Below, piece by piece: positions 1-6,195 of a stretch of DNA of 6,413 nt. Position 1 is the stretch's first letter, and each line of letters begins with the position of its first letter. The notes below the pieces were generated by a model. The model searched no databases, had not been told where the DNA came from, and worked only from the letters and a program-made list of their open reading frames with translations. The translations under genes were made by a program, and so were the position numbers. This stretch comes from Acidobacteriaceae bacterium (GTDB lineage Bacteria; Acidobacteriota; Terriglobia; Terriglobales; Acidobacteriaceae). The DNA is taken from the NCBI GenBank assembly GCA_025462805.1, contig JAOAPJ010000421.1, positions 1 to 6,413 on the forward strand, read 5' to 3'.

Positions 1-1409
1 GTGAACACCGTGCCCTCGGCGCCGGATTGCACGGTGATCTCACCGCCCTGCCTGCCCTCGACAATGCGCTTGGCAATATCCAGCCCAAGACCTGTGCCGC
101 TGCCCACCGGCTTCGTGGTGAAGAACGGCTCGAAGATGCGCTTCTGATCCTCTTCGGAGATGCCGGGGCCCTGGTCGGCGATGCTGACCGCGACACGCTC
201 ACCGGCAAGGAAGGTGCGGATGCGGATCTCGCCGCCCTGGGGCGAGGCATCGATCGCATTGTCCAGCAGGTTGGTCCAGACCTGGTTCAGCCCGGGCAAG
301 GCGCCGTCCAGGGCAGGCATGTCTGCCGCGAAGTCCTTGCGCAGCACGATCCCCTTGTGACGCATCTTGTGACCCAGGATGATGAGCGTGCTGTGCAGGC
401 TTTCGTGAATGTTCAACGACGTGCCAACACCCTTGCCTTCGTACGCGTACTTCTTCACCGCCACCACCAGATCGGTGACCCGGGCGATGCTCGACTCGAT
501 GGTGGAGACCAGTTGTGCATTCGAGATCACCGCTTCGAGCCAGTTCAACACGTCAGAGAGATCTTGCCCCTCGAACGCAGTCCGGGCGCACTCCAGCCGC
601 TCCGGGTCCATGCCCATCTCGGCCAGCGCAGGCGCAATCCGCCATGCATTGCTGACGCCAGCGCCGTCCAGCCACTCCGCCAGCGCCTCTTCCTGGTCCG
701 ATTGCTCGAGAGAGCTCAGCAGCAGACAGCAGTCGCGGCGCATCGCCTGCCGCTGCAGCGCGGCCATGCACTCCAGTTGCTCCGGCGTGCGCGGCTTGGC
801 GGTAAACCGGAGACTGATCTCCTGCAGGCGGGCATAGTTCTCGCGGAGTTGTGAGGCGGCGCGCAGGGCGGCTGTTCCCGGATTGTTCAACTCGTGCATC
901 AGGCCCGCAGCCAGCGTGCCGAGCGAGGCCAGCTTTTCGCGCTGCACCTCAGAAGCCTGGTAGGACTCCAGCCGCCGCGCCATGTTGCCGAGAATGGCCG
1001 CGCGTACCCGCGGGCAGGAGAACATCAGCTGCCAGAATGCCTCCTCCACAAAACGCACCAGGCGCACCGGCGACACCGCAACCAGGCCGTACACCGCCTG
1101 CACGCCCTTGAGCAGCGAGAGTTCGCCGAAGGACTCGCCCGCCCCGTAGGGGATGATCCGCGGAGGCTCGCCTTCCTTCTCGATCTTCTGGATCTGGATC
1201 TCGCCCTCGAGCACGACATAGAAAGAGTCGCAGCGGCTGCCGGGACGAAGAATCTCCGCTCCCGCCGCGCCGGTAATCAGCTCCACCGTTCCCAGACAAC
1301 TCAGGTTGTCCTCTGTTAATTCGGCGAAGACGGGAACCTTGGCCAGATCTGCAAAAACGTTTGCAGACGGAACGCGCTCGATGCGAAGGGTGGCTTGGTC
1401 ACTGCTCAT
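1..1409 (-). CDS. CRP-like domain sensor histidine kinase (3' end outside window)
   Basis: Cytoplasmic sensor histidine kinase, predicted to autophosphorylate on His and pass phosphate to a receiver. The frame is open for 469 codons from ATG at 1409 to the window edge with no stop, so the C-terminus is missing, probably only a short piece. Order of parts: residues about 20-140 form a CRP/cNMP-binding fold (FGELSLL around 94-100). Residues 160-180 hold the H box (MHELNNP, H172). A long helical insert of about 130 residues leads to a second helix (about 305-323). Then comes the HATPase with N box (NLLDNAIDA, 380-388), G1 (DQGPG, 412-416), F box (FEPFFTTK, 426-433) and G2 (GTGLGL, 438-443). No transmembrane segment is seen. 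All catalytic boxes are intact. The CRP-type phosphate-binding cassette keeps E96 but has no Arg between it and R116, so classical cAMP binding is doubtful. No other in-frame start exists in the 39-nt gap to the upstream gene. The Shine-Dalgarno is weak (purine run AGGGGAAAGGGAACAGAGA ending 12 nt before ATG). The partner is most likely the receiver of the upstream gene. Confidence 0.93.
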   Translation of the reverse strand, partial: MSSDQATLRIERVPSANVFADLAKVPVFAELTEDNLSCLGTVELITGAAGAEILRPGSRCDSFYVVLEGEIQIQKIEKEGEPPRIIPYGAGESFGELSLLKGVQAVYGLVAVSPVRLVRFVEEAFWQLMFSCPRVRAAILGNMARRLESYQASEVQREKLASLGTLAAGLMHELNNPGTAALRAASQLRENYARLQEISLRFTAKPRTPEQLECMAALQRQAMRRDCCLLLSSLEQSDQEEALAEWLDGAGVSNAWRIAPALAEMGMDPERLECARTAFEGQDLSDVLNWLEAVISNAQLVSTIESSIARVTDLVVAVKKYAYEGKGVGTSLNIHESLHSTLIILGHKMRHKGIVLRKDFAADMPALDGALPGLNQVWTNLLDNAIDASPQGGEIRIRTFLAGERVAVSIADQGPGISEEDQKRIFEPFFTTKPVGSGTGLGLDIAKRIVEGRQGGEITVQSGAEGTVF

Positions 1410-1448
1410 TGTGGAGTTTTGTCTCTGTTCCCTTTCCCCTCAGTATGC

Positions 1449-3101
1449 CTAACGTGCAGCCATGTACTGGTGGATGAACTGGACGGCAATCGAGCCTTCC
1501 CCCACCGCGGAGGCTGCCCGTTTCACCGACCCATGGCGAACATCCCCGGCGACAAAGACCCCAGGAACACTCGACTCCAGCAGGTATGGCTCTCGCGGCA
1601 ACTGCCATTGACGGCTGAAATCGGTACAGCGCTTCAGGTCGTTCCCGCTCAGAATGAAACCTCGCTCGTCCTTCAAGACACTCTGCGGCAGCCAGTCCGT
1701 CTTCGGTTCTGCTCCGATGAAGATAAACAATCCGTGCGCCTTCACCGTTTGCTCCCCGTCCGGCCGGGAGATCTTCAACTCGGCCAGCCTGCCGTTGCCG
1801 ATTGCTTCGATTATCCTCGAACCAGTCCAAACCTCAATATTTGATTCACGGGCGATCTCATCGATTAAGTATTTCGACATGCTGCTTTCGAGGGATGCGG
1901 CGCGCACCACGATGGTCACCCTGCGCGCGTGCTGACAGAAGGCTAGTGCCGCCTGCCCGGCCGAATTGGCCCCTCCCACCAGGAAGACCTCCTCATCCTT
2001 GCAGGCACGGGCCTCGGTCAGGGCTGCCCCGTAATAGACCCCGGCCCCGGTAAGTTGTTCTACACCCGGTACATCGAGGCGGCGCCAGTCCACCCCGGTC
2101 GCAATCAGGCACGTCTGCGTCGATATCTCATGGCCATCGCCGACGCATACGAAGTGATACCCCCGCTCGCTGCGCAGCGAAGCCGCCCGTCCGGAAAGAA
2201 ACTCCGCCTTCAGCCGGACGGCCTGTTGGTAGGCGCGATTGGCCAGCTCCGCCCCGCTCACCCCGGTCGGAAAGCCGAGATAGTTCTCAATCTTGGAGCT
2301 GGTGCCGGCCTGCCCCCCGGGAGCCTCGTTCTCGATCACCAGGGTCCGCAGGCCCTCGCTCGATCCGTACACGCCGGCTGCCAGCCCCGCCAGGCCGGCG
2401 CCGATCACCACCAGGTCGTAGACGTCCGCGGACGGCTGTGTGCGCAGGCCGATGCGCTCCGCGAGCTGCATCTGCTCCGGCTGCTCCAGGTAACTACCGT
2501 CGTTGAAGAACAGCACTGGAAGCTTCGGCGTGTCGATGTTGTGCAGCGTCATCAGCTCGCGCGCTGCAGGATCGTTCTCGATGTCCAACGATCGGTAGGG
2601 GACGAAGTTCCGCGTCAGGAACTGCCGAACCTGGTGATCTCGCAAGGAGTATCGAGCACCCACCACCTGCAAGCCCTCGAAGGGCTTCTTGTAGCTGGAG
2701 CACCAGGCCTCGATCAGGTCGTCGATGATCGGGTAAAGCTTCTCCTCCGGCGGATCCCAGGGCTTGGTCAGGTAATAGTGGATGCGCGCCGCATTGATCG
2801 CGCGGATCGCTGCCTCGGTGTCGGAGTAGGCCGTCAGCAGGGCGCGCTTCGCATCCGGAAAGATGGCGATCGAGCGCTCCAGCAACTCCGTACCGTTCAT
2901 GCCCGGCATCCGCTGATCCGAGAGGAAAACGGCTATGGTCTCGGATCTCTGCTTGAGCTGATTCGCGAGATCCAGGGCAGCCTGGCCGGAGCCGGCGCGA
3001 AGTATGCGATAGCTGCCCGCGTACTTGCGGCGCAGGTCCTGCACCACGGCCTCCAGCACGCTGACATCATCATCCACGGCGAGTATGACTGGCTTGCTCA
3101 T
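1449..3101 (-). CDS. Fused response regulator / thioredoxin-disulfide-reductase-like FAD oxidoreductase
   Basis: A 550-aa soluble three-domain protein. Residues 1-130 are a CheY-like receiver with a complete active site: acidic cluster D10-D12, phosphoacceptor D62 in SDQRMPGMNG, T90 and K113 in the LTKPWD motif. Residues about 143-220 resemble a thioredoxin/glutaredoxin fold (TPKLPVLFF with a cis-Pro-like P195), but the cysteine positions read S152..D155. Residues 228-550 are a thioredoxin-reductase-type flavoprotein: FAD motif VIGAGLAGLAAG (232-243), a PGGQAGTSSKIENYLGFP signature (261-278), NAD(P)H motif GGANSAGQAA (376-385) and the C-terminal FAD motif GVFVAGDVR (514-522). The redox CxxC is absent, aligning to G358 and L361; six cysteines are present and none are paired as CxxC. 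This architecture matches the family annotated as fused response regulator/thioredoxin-disulfide reductase. Real disulfide-reductase activity is doubtful here, and the electron acceptor is unknown. ATG at 3101 is supported by GAGGA 4 nt upstream and by the receiver starting immediately. The kinase gene follows 39 nt downstream on the same strand. Confidence 0.95.
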   Translation of the reverse strand: MSKPVILAVDDDVSVLEAVVQDLRRKYAGSYRILRAGSGQAALDLANQLKQRSETIAVFLSDQRMPGMNGTELLERSIAIFPDAKRALLTAYSDTEAAIRAINAARIHYYLTKPWDPPEEKLYPIIDDLIEAWCSSYKKPFEGLQVVGARYSLRDHQVRQFLTRNFVPYRSLDIENDPAARELMTLHNIDTPKLPVLFFNDGSYLEQPEQMQLAERIGLRTQPSADVYDLVVIGAGLAGLAAGVYGSSEGLRTLVIENEAPGGQAGTSSKIENYLGFPTGVSGAELANRAYQQAVRLKAEFLSGRAASLRSERGYHFVCVGDGHEISTQTCLIATGVDWRRLDVPGVEQLTGAGVYYGAALTEARACKDEEVFLVGGANSAGQAALAFCQHARRVTIVVRAASLESSMSKYLIDEIARESNIEVWTGSRIIEAIGNGRLAELKISRPDGEQTVKAHGLFIFIGAEPKTDWLPQSVLKDERGFILSGNDLKRCTDFSRQWQLPREPYLLESSVPGVFVAGDVRHGSVKRAASAVGEGSIAVQFIHQYMAAR

Positions 3102-3105
3102 TGCG

Positions 3106-3110
3106 TCCTC
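3106..3110 (-). promoter_or_regulatory. Shine-Dalgarno of the receiver-reductase gene
   Basis: On the minus strand GAGGA lies 4 nt before the ATG at 3101. It fixes the start at the first residue of the receiver domain and contrasts with the poor site in front of the downstream kinase gene. Confidence 0.7.
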
Positions 3111-3185
3111 AAACCTGCTGCCCTTCGCCCTCTCGGGGGAGAGTCACGGCTGCTTCTATGGGTGTCTCTCTCTGGGTGCCCCTTT

Positions 3186-3215
3186 AGTGTAGTGCCTCCA
3201 TGGCGTAGGTTGCAG
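3186..3215 (-). promoter_or_regulatory. Weak candidate sigma70-type promoter for the receiver-reductase/kinase operon
   Basis: Reading the minus strand, CTGCAA (3215-3210) and TACACT (3191-3186) are separated by 18 nt, each a 4 of 6 match to TTGACA and TATAAT. The site would give a leader of roughly 80 nt before the ATG at 3101. The match is marginal and picked by eye; acidobacterial promoters are poorly characterised, so this is only a candidate. Confidence 0.2.
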
Positions 3216-3590
3216 GCCGCGCCAGGCCAGGCGCTTCGAGAGACCGAAACCAAGGGAGCGTCAGAAAACACTCGGGATCGCCCGAATGTCAAAGAGCTTT
3301 AACCCGTCTATCAACACTCTCGTAACACTATCGTGGGGTTGTCGCTGCGGCACCGATCGCCGATCTTGAAGAGGCAACAAGGAAGCAAAAGACGACCCGC
3401 AGGACGATCGAGCGAGCGTCGAAAGCAGCATGCAGTCGTGAAGTTCTTAGAGAGATCTGCCGATAACTTGGTGACAGCGCATTCGTTGCAGGGCAGTCCG
3501 ACACGAAGCTTTGCTGGAGGATGGTTGTCCCTCCGTGAGCGGATACGTGAGTTGCGCACTCCGATCTGTCGGCAACGGGACACACTTAAC

Positions 3591-3594
3591 GAGG
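3591..3594 (+). promoter_or_regulatory. Shine-Dalgarno of the LuxR-type regulator
   Basis: GAGG lies 4 nt before the ATG at 3599 and supports that start. The protein's first residues (MNKIILGDNQ) match the usual beginning of a NarL-type receiver, so no upstream extension is needed. Confidence 0.65.
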
Positions 3595-3598
3595 CGCA

Positions 3599-4333
3599 AT
3601 GAACAAGATCATTCTCGGTGACAATCAGGCAATCTTCCGCGCGGGCATCGCCAAGGTGCTGGCGAGTGAAGAGGACTTCCGCGTAGCAGCACAGTGTAGC
3701 GATATGGCTCGCATGGTGCTGGCCGTGGAGACCTACCGTTCTTCGATCGTGGTCTTTGCCTCCGCCCTCCGCCCGGAGATGGCCGACTTCATGAACCGCG
3801 TCAAGGCAGCCGGCAGCCGCGCCGTCGTGATCGCAGAAAACGGCGAGTCCGCCTCCTCCTATACAGCACAGGGGGTCCGCGGTGTGGTCTATCGCAACAC
3901 CACCGGAGCGGCGCTGGTCGACTGTGTGCACAAGGTGATCCACGGATTGACCTGCATTCAGCGCCCTGCCGACGCCGCCCATGCCGAGGACGAGGACTCC
4001 GTCGGCGCCCGCGTTCGCGACCGCCTCACTCCCAAGGAGATGAAGATCGTCGCTCTGATCGTGCAGGGCTGCAAGAACAAGGAGATCGCGCAGCGGCTCG
4101 GCACCACCGAGCAGGTCATCAAGAACTACCTGCGCTCGGTCTACGACAAGACCGGCGTTTCGGATCGCCTGGAGCTTGCCCTCTTCACCATCCATCACCG
4201 CATCCTGGCCGCGGCCGCCGCAGAAGCAGTCAGCGGCATGCAGCCTCCGGCCAACGGCAACGCCATCCAGACGACCACCCCAGCCAATGGCATCCAGGCG
4301 GCGGCAAACTCTTTACAGATGCGCAGCGCGTAA
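3599..4333 (+). CDS. LuxR/NarL-family transcriptional regulator with degenerate receiver
   Basis: A 244-aa predicted DNA-binding regulator. Residues 1-120 have the layout of a NarL/FixJ receiver (ILGDNQAIFRAGIAKVLA at the start), but the active site is eroded. Only one acidic residue (D8) remains of the usual pair. The phosphoacceptor position in VVFASALRP is S55, the switch Thr/Ser is A79, and the conserved Lys in the GVRGVVYRN segment is R99. Residues 143-200 are a well-preserved LuxR/GerE helix-turn-helix (LTPKEMKIVALIVQG, then NKEIAQRLGTTEQVIKNYL and YDKTGVSDRLELAL). The last 44 residues are a low-complexity Ala/Asn/Gln tail with two PANG units (217-220, 228-231). Conventional phosphorylation looks impossible, so the protein probably acts constitutively or through another signal or partner. 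It is divergent from the kinase operon and might control it, though nothing in the sequence proves this. An intrinsic terminator follows, so it is likely monocistronic. Confidence 0.93.
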   Translation: MNKIILGDNQAIFRAGIAKVLASEEDFRVAAQCSDMARMVLAVETYRSSIVVFASALRPEMADFMNRVKAAGSRAVVIAENGESASSYTAQGVRGVVYRNTTGAALVDCVHKVIHGLTCIQRPADAAHAEDEDSVGARVRDRLTPKEMKIVALIVQGCKNKEIAQRLGTTEQVIKNYLRSVYDKTGVSDRLELALFTIHHRILAAAAAEAVSGMQPPANGNAIQTTTPANGIQAAANSLQMRSA

Positions 4334-4371
4334 AAGATCAAAAGCGCACATCGCAGTACTTGGCCTTCTAC

Positions 4372-4399
4372 AGCCCTCCGCAAGGAGGGCTTCTGTTTT
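4372..4399 (+). terminator. Rho-independent terminator after the LuxR-type gene
   Basis: AGCCCTCC (4372-4379) and GGAGGGCT (4384-4391) form a perfect 8-bp stem closed by a GCAA tetraloop of the stable GNRA type, followed by the T-rich TCTGTTTT. It sits 38 nt after the TAA at 4331-4333, in the right orientation to end that gene's transcript. The T-tract is interrupted, so efficiency may be moderate. Confidence 0.85.
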
Positions 4400-4763
4400 G
4401 TGCGCGCAAATCCGCCCGCTCCCCCAGATAGCATCCTGGCTCGTGGCCTCCGGCCTTTCGAGTAGCCCGGGCAGCTCTCGCTGTTCCGGGATGAGTAGGG
4501 CTGACAGGCCGGTGTCGGTTGCGCCGCATCACAGTGATTGCTCAGCCGCCGCTCACCGGCGGCCCTGCGCCAAGCATCTGAGTCGTTAGGTCTTTTCACG
4601 AACCTCGCATGCGTACGGCTCCGTATCGGTTACGATCCATCGCCCGATCACTGCTCTCCTGCTTCACTCCCCTTCACCGGCTCCGCGGAATGCTCGTGCC
4701 ACAAAGACGAACCTTGCTGGAGGCACCAACTTCCATGCTGATTGCGGCAGAAGGAACTGAGGC
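4400..4763. other. Non-coding upstream region of the MFS transporter gene
   Basis: 364 nt with no plausible gene. It contains a GGCC-TCC-GGCC hairpin (4445-4455), a strong hairpin GCCGCCG/CGGCGGC (4545-4551 with 4557-4563, loop CTCAC) without a T-tract, and an inverted repeat TACGG-CT-CCGTA near 4614-4625. A TACGAT that could serve as a -10 element lies at 4631-4636, but no -35 partner is visible. I could not match the stretch to a riboswitch class by eye. It should hold the promoter and perhaps a long leader of the transporter gene. Confidence 0.5.
4751..4755 (+). promoter_or_regulatory. Shine-Dalgarno deciding the GTG start of the MFS gene
   Basis: AAGGA lies 8 nt before GTG at 4764. The alternative ATG at 4779 would be 16 nt from the nearest purine-rich element (GAGG at 4759-4762), so the GTG is preferred. 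The choice changes the protein by only five residues. Confidence 0.6.
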
Positions 4764-6191
4764 GTGACGCAGAAAGCAATGAAGTCCGACATACCGGCAC
4801 GGCTTGACCGGCTTCCCTGGTGCCGATGGCACGTCCGCATCCTTATCGCGCTGGGCACCTCCTGGATGCTGGACGGCTTGGAAGTGACCCTGGTGGGTTC
4901 CCTCGCCGGCATTCTCACCAGTTCCAGCGGACTGCGGCTGACAGACAAGCAGGTCACAGCGGCAGCCACCACCTATCTGATCGGTGCTGTCGCGGGAGCG
5001 CTGCTCTTCGGCTACCTCACCGATCGCCTCGGGCGGCGCAAGCTGTTTCTCATTACCGTCGCCACCTACTCGCTCGGCACGCTGGCAACGGCATTCTCCT
5101 GGGGCTTCGTCCCGTTCGCGATCTTCCGCAGCATCACCGGCATCGGTATCGGCGGGGAGTACTCTGCGATCAACTCCGCCGTCGATGAGCTGATCCCTGG
5201 CAAGGTGCGGGGCGCCGTCGACCTGATCGTCAACGGCACCTTCTGGGTGGGCGGCGCCGTGGGCTCGCTGGCCGCTCTCTACCTGCTCAGCGGGCACTCC
5301 ATCGGAGGCCCTCATGCCTGGCGTTACGCCTTCGGCATTGGTGGTTCGCTCGGCGGCGTGATTCTCCTTCTCCGTCTGACTGTGCCGGAGAGCCCCCGCT
5401 GGCTGATGCTGCGCGGCCGCGACCAGCAGGCCGACGACATCGTGTGCAAGATCGAAGAGAGGATCGCAAAGATCGTTCCTCTACCCAAACCGTCGCCTGA
5501 AGGCATCATCGAGATCCGCCCCCGCGATCACACGCCATGGCGCGATATCTTCCACAACATGTTGGGCGAGAACCGTCAGCGCACGCTGCTCGGCCTCGCT
5601 CTGATGGTGTCACAGGCCTTCTTCTTCAACGCGATCTTCTTCAGCTATGGCTTGGTGGCCAAGCGGTACTTCCATACGCCGGACAACAAGATCCCGCTCC
5701 ACCTGCTCCCCTTCGCCATCGCCAGCTTCCTCGGTCCGCTGGTCCTCGGACGCCTGTTTGACACCGTCGGCCGCAAGCGCATGATCTTCCTCACCTACGG
5801 CACAGCCGGCCTGCTGCTGGTCGGCACGGCCATCCCCTTTGCGATGGGTCTGCTCGGCGCGAAGAGCACGGGCATTCTCTTCAGCATCATCTTCTTCATC
5901 GCCTCATCTGCGGCCAGCGCGGCGTACCTCACCGTCAGCGAAATCTTCCCGCTGGAGATACGCGCCTTCGCCATCGCCATCTTCTACGCGATAGGAACAC
6001 TCGTGGGCGGAGCCGGTGCTCCCCTGCTCTTCGGTTTTCTGGTCAGTACGGGCTCGCGAGTGCCGGTCGCACTCGGCTATGTCTTCGGAGCGACCCTCAT
6101 GCTGTTCGCTGCAGGCTGCGAGATGAAGATCGGCGTCGAGGCCGCGGGAAAATCTCTCGAGTCGATCTCGAAGCCTCTGCAAAGCAAGTAG
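4764..6191 (+). CDS. Major facilitator superfamily transporter
   Basis: A 475-aa integral inner-membrane secondary transporter, the usual length for the 12-helix metabolite:H+ symporter / sugar-porter-like branch. Visible signatures are a charged TM1 (SWMLDGLEV with D37 and E40) and the loop 2-3 motif GYLTDRLGRRK (83-93). TM4 reads FRSITGIGIGGEY (121-133), the end of the N-terminal half carries PESPRW (208-213), and a long cytoplasmic loop spans about 214-270. The motif repeats in the second half as GRLFDTVGRKR (329-339), followed by VSEIFPLEIRA (391-401). These place it with MFS proteins that carry small organic acids, sugars or niacin-like compounds, but the substrate cannot be read from the sequence. 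Expression probably starts in the upstream non-coding region, since a terminator separates it from the preceding gene. It ends 4 nt before the stop codon of the convergent minus-strand gene. No truncation or frameshift is seen. Confidence 0.93.
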   Translation: MTQKAMKSDIPARLDRLPWCRWHVRILIALGTSWMLDGLEVTLVGSLAGILTSSSGLRLTDKQVTAAATTYLIGAVAGALLFGYLTDRLGRRKLFLITVATYSLGTLATAFSWGFVPFAIFRSITGIGIGGEYSAINSAVDELIPGKVRGAVDLIVNGTFWVGGAVGSLAALYLLSGHSIGGPHAWRYAFGIGGSLGGVILLLRLTVPESPRWLMLRGRDQQADDIVCKIEERIAKIVPLPKPSPEGIIEIRPRDHTPWRDIFHNMLGENRQRTLLGLALMVSQAFFFNAIFFSYGLVAKRYFHTPDNKIPLHLLPFAIASFLGPLVLGRLFDTVGRKRMIFLTYGTAGLLLVGTAIPFAMGLLGAKSTGILFSIIFFIASSAASAAYLTVSEIFPLEIRAFAIAIFYAIGTLVGGAGAPLLFGFLVSTGSRVPVALGYVFGATLMLFAAGCEMKIGVEAAGKSLESISKPLQSK

Positions 6192-6195
6192 GGGC

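Larger units (their letters stand above)
3102..3598. other. Divergent intergenic region between the kinase operon and the LuxR-type gene
   Basis: The 497 nt between two divergent starts contain no convincing gene. Visible items are a minus-strand leader with a CTCTC/GAGAG hairpin (3130-3143, loop GGGG), a TCGGG/CCCGA hairpin (3272-3285, loop ATCG), a CGATC direct repeat around 3354-3365, and the GAGG ribosome-binding site at 3591-3594. It must carry the promoters of both transcription units and is unusually long for this compact sequence. No strong promoter could be assigned on the plus strand. Confidence 0.6.

Noticed and set aside
27..854. 275-codon plus-strand open frame
   Set aside because: Antisense to the histidine kinase, whose H, N, G1, F and G2 boxes are all in the opposite frame.
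2055..3302. 415-codon plus-strand open frame
   Set aside because: Lies antisense to the receiver-reductase gene, which has unmistakable domain motifs. Its translation is Arg/Leu/His-rich with no recognisable family, typical of a shadow frame in GC-rich DNA.
3333..3602. 89-codon plus-strand open frame starting at GTG and overlapping the LuxR-type start as ATGA
   Set aside because: The overlap would allow translational coupling, but the product is Arg/Ser-rich with no hydrophobic core or known motif, and no Shine-Dalgarno precedes the GTG. I treat it as chance.
3311..4198. 295-codon minus-strand open frame
   Set aside because: Antisense to the LuxR-type gene and running into the intergenic region. 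The translation has no domain and the opposite strand has a clear receiver-HTH protein.
4400..4700. Possible riboswitch upstream of the transporter
   Set aside because: I compared it by eye with TPP, cobalamin, fluoride, guanidine and c-di-GMP core sequences and saw no matching conserved core, so no riboswitch is called.
4538..4741. 67-codon plus-strand open frame in the gap before the transporter
   Set aside because: Starts at TTG inside a hairpin region, has no ribosome-binding site and no recognisable motif.
4674..5315. 213-codon minus-strand open frame
   Set aside because: Antisense to the N-terminal half of the MFS transporter; charged low-complexity translation without a family.
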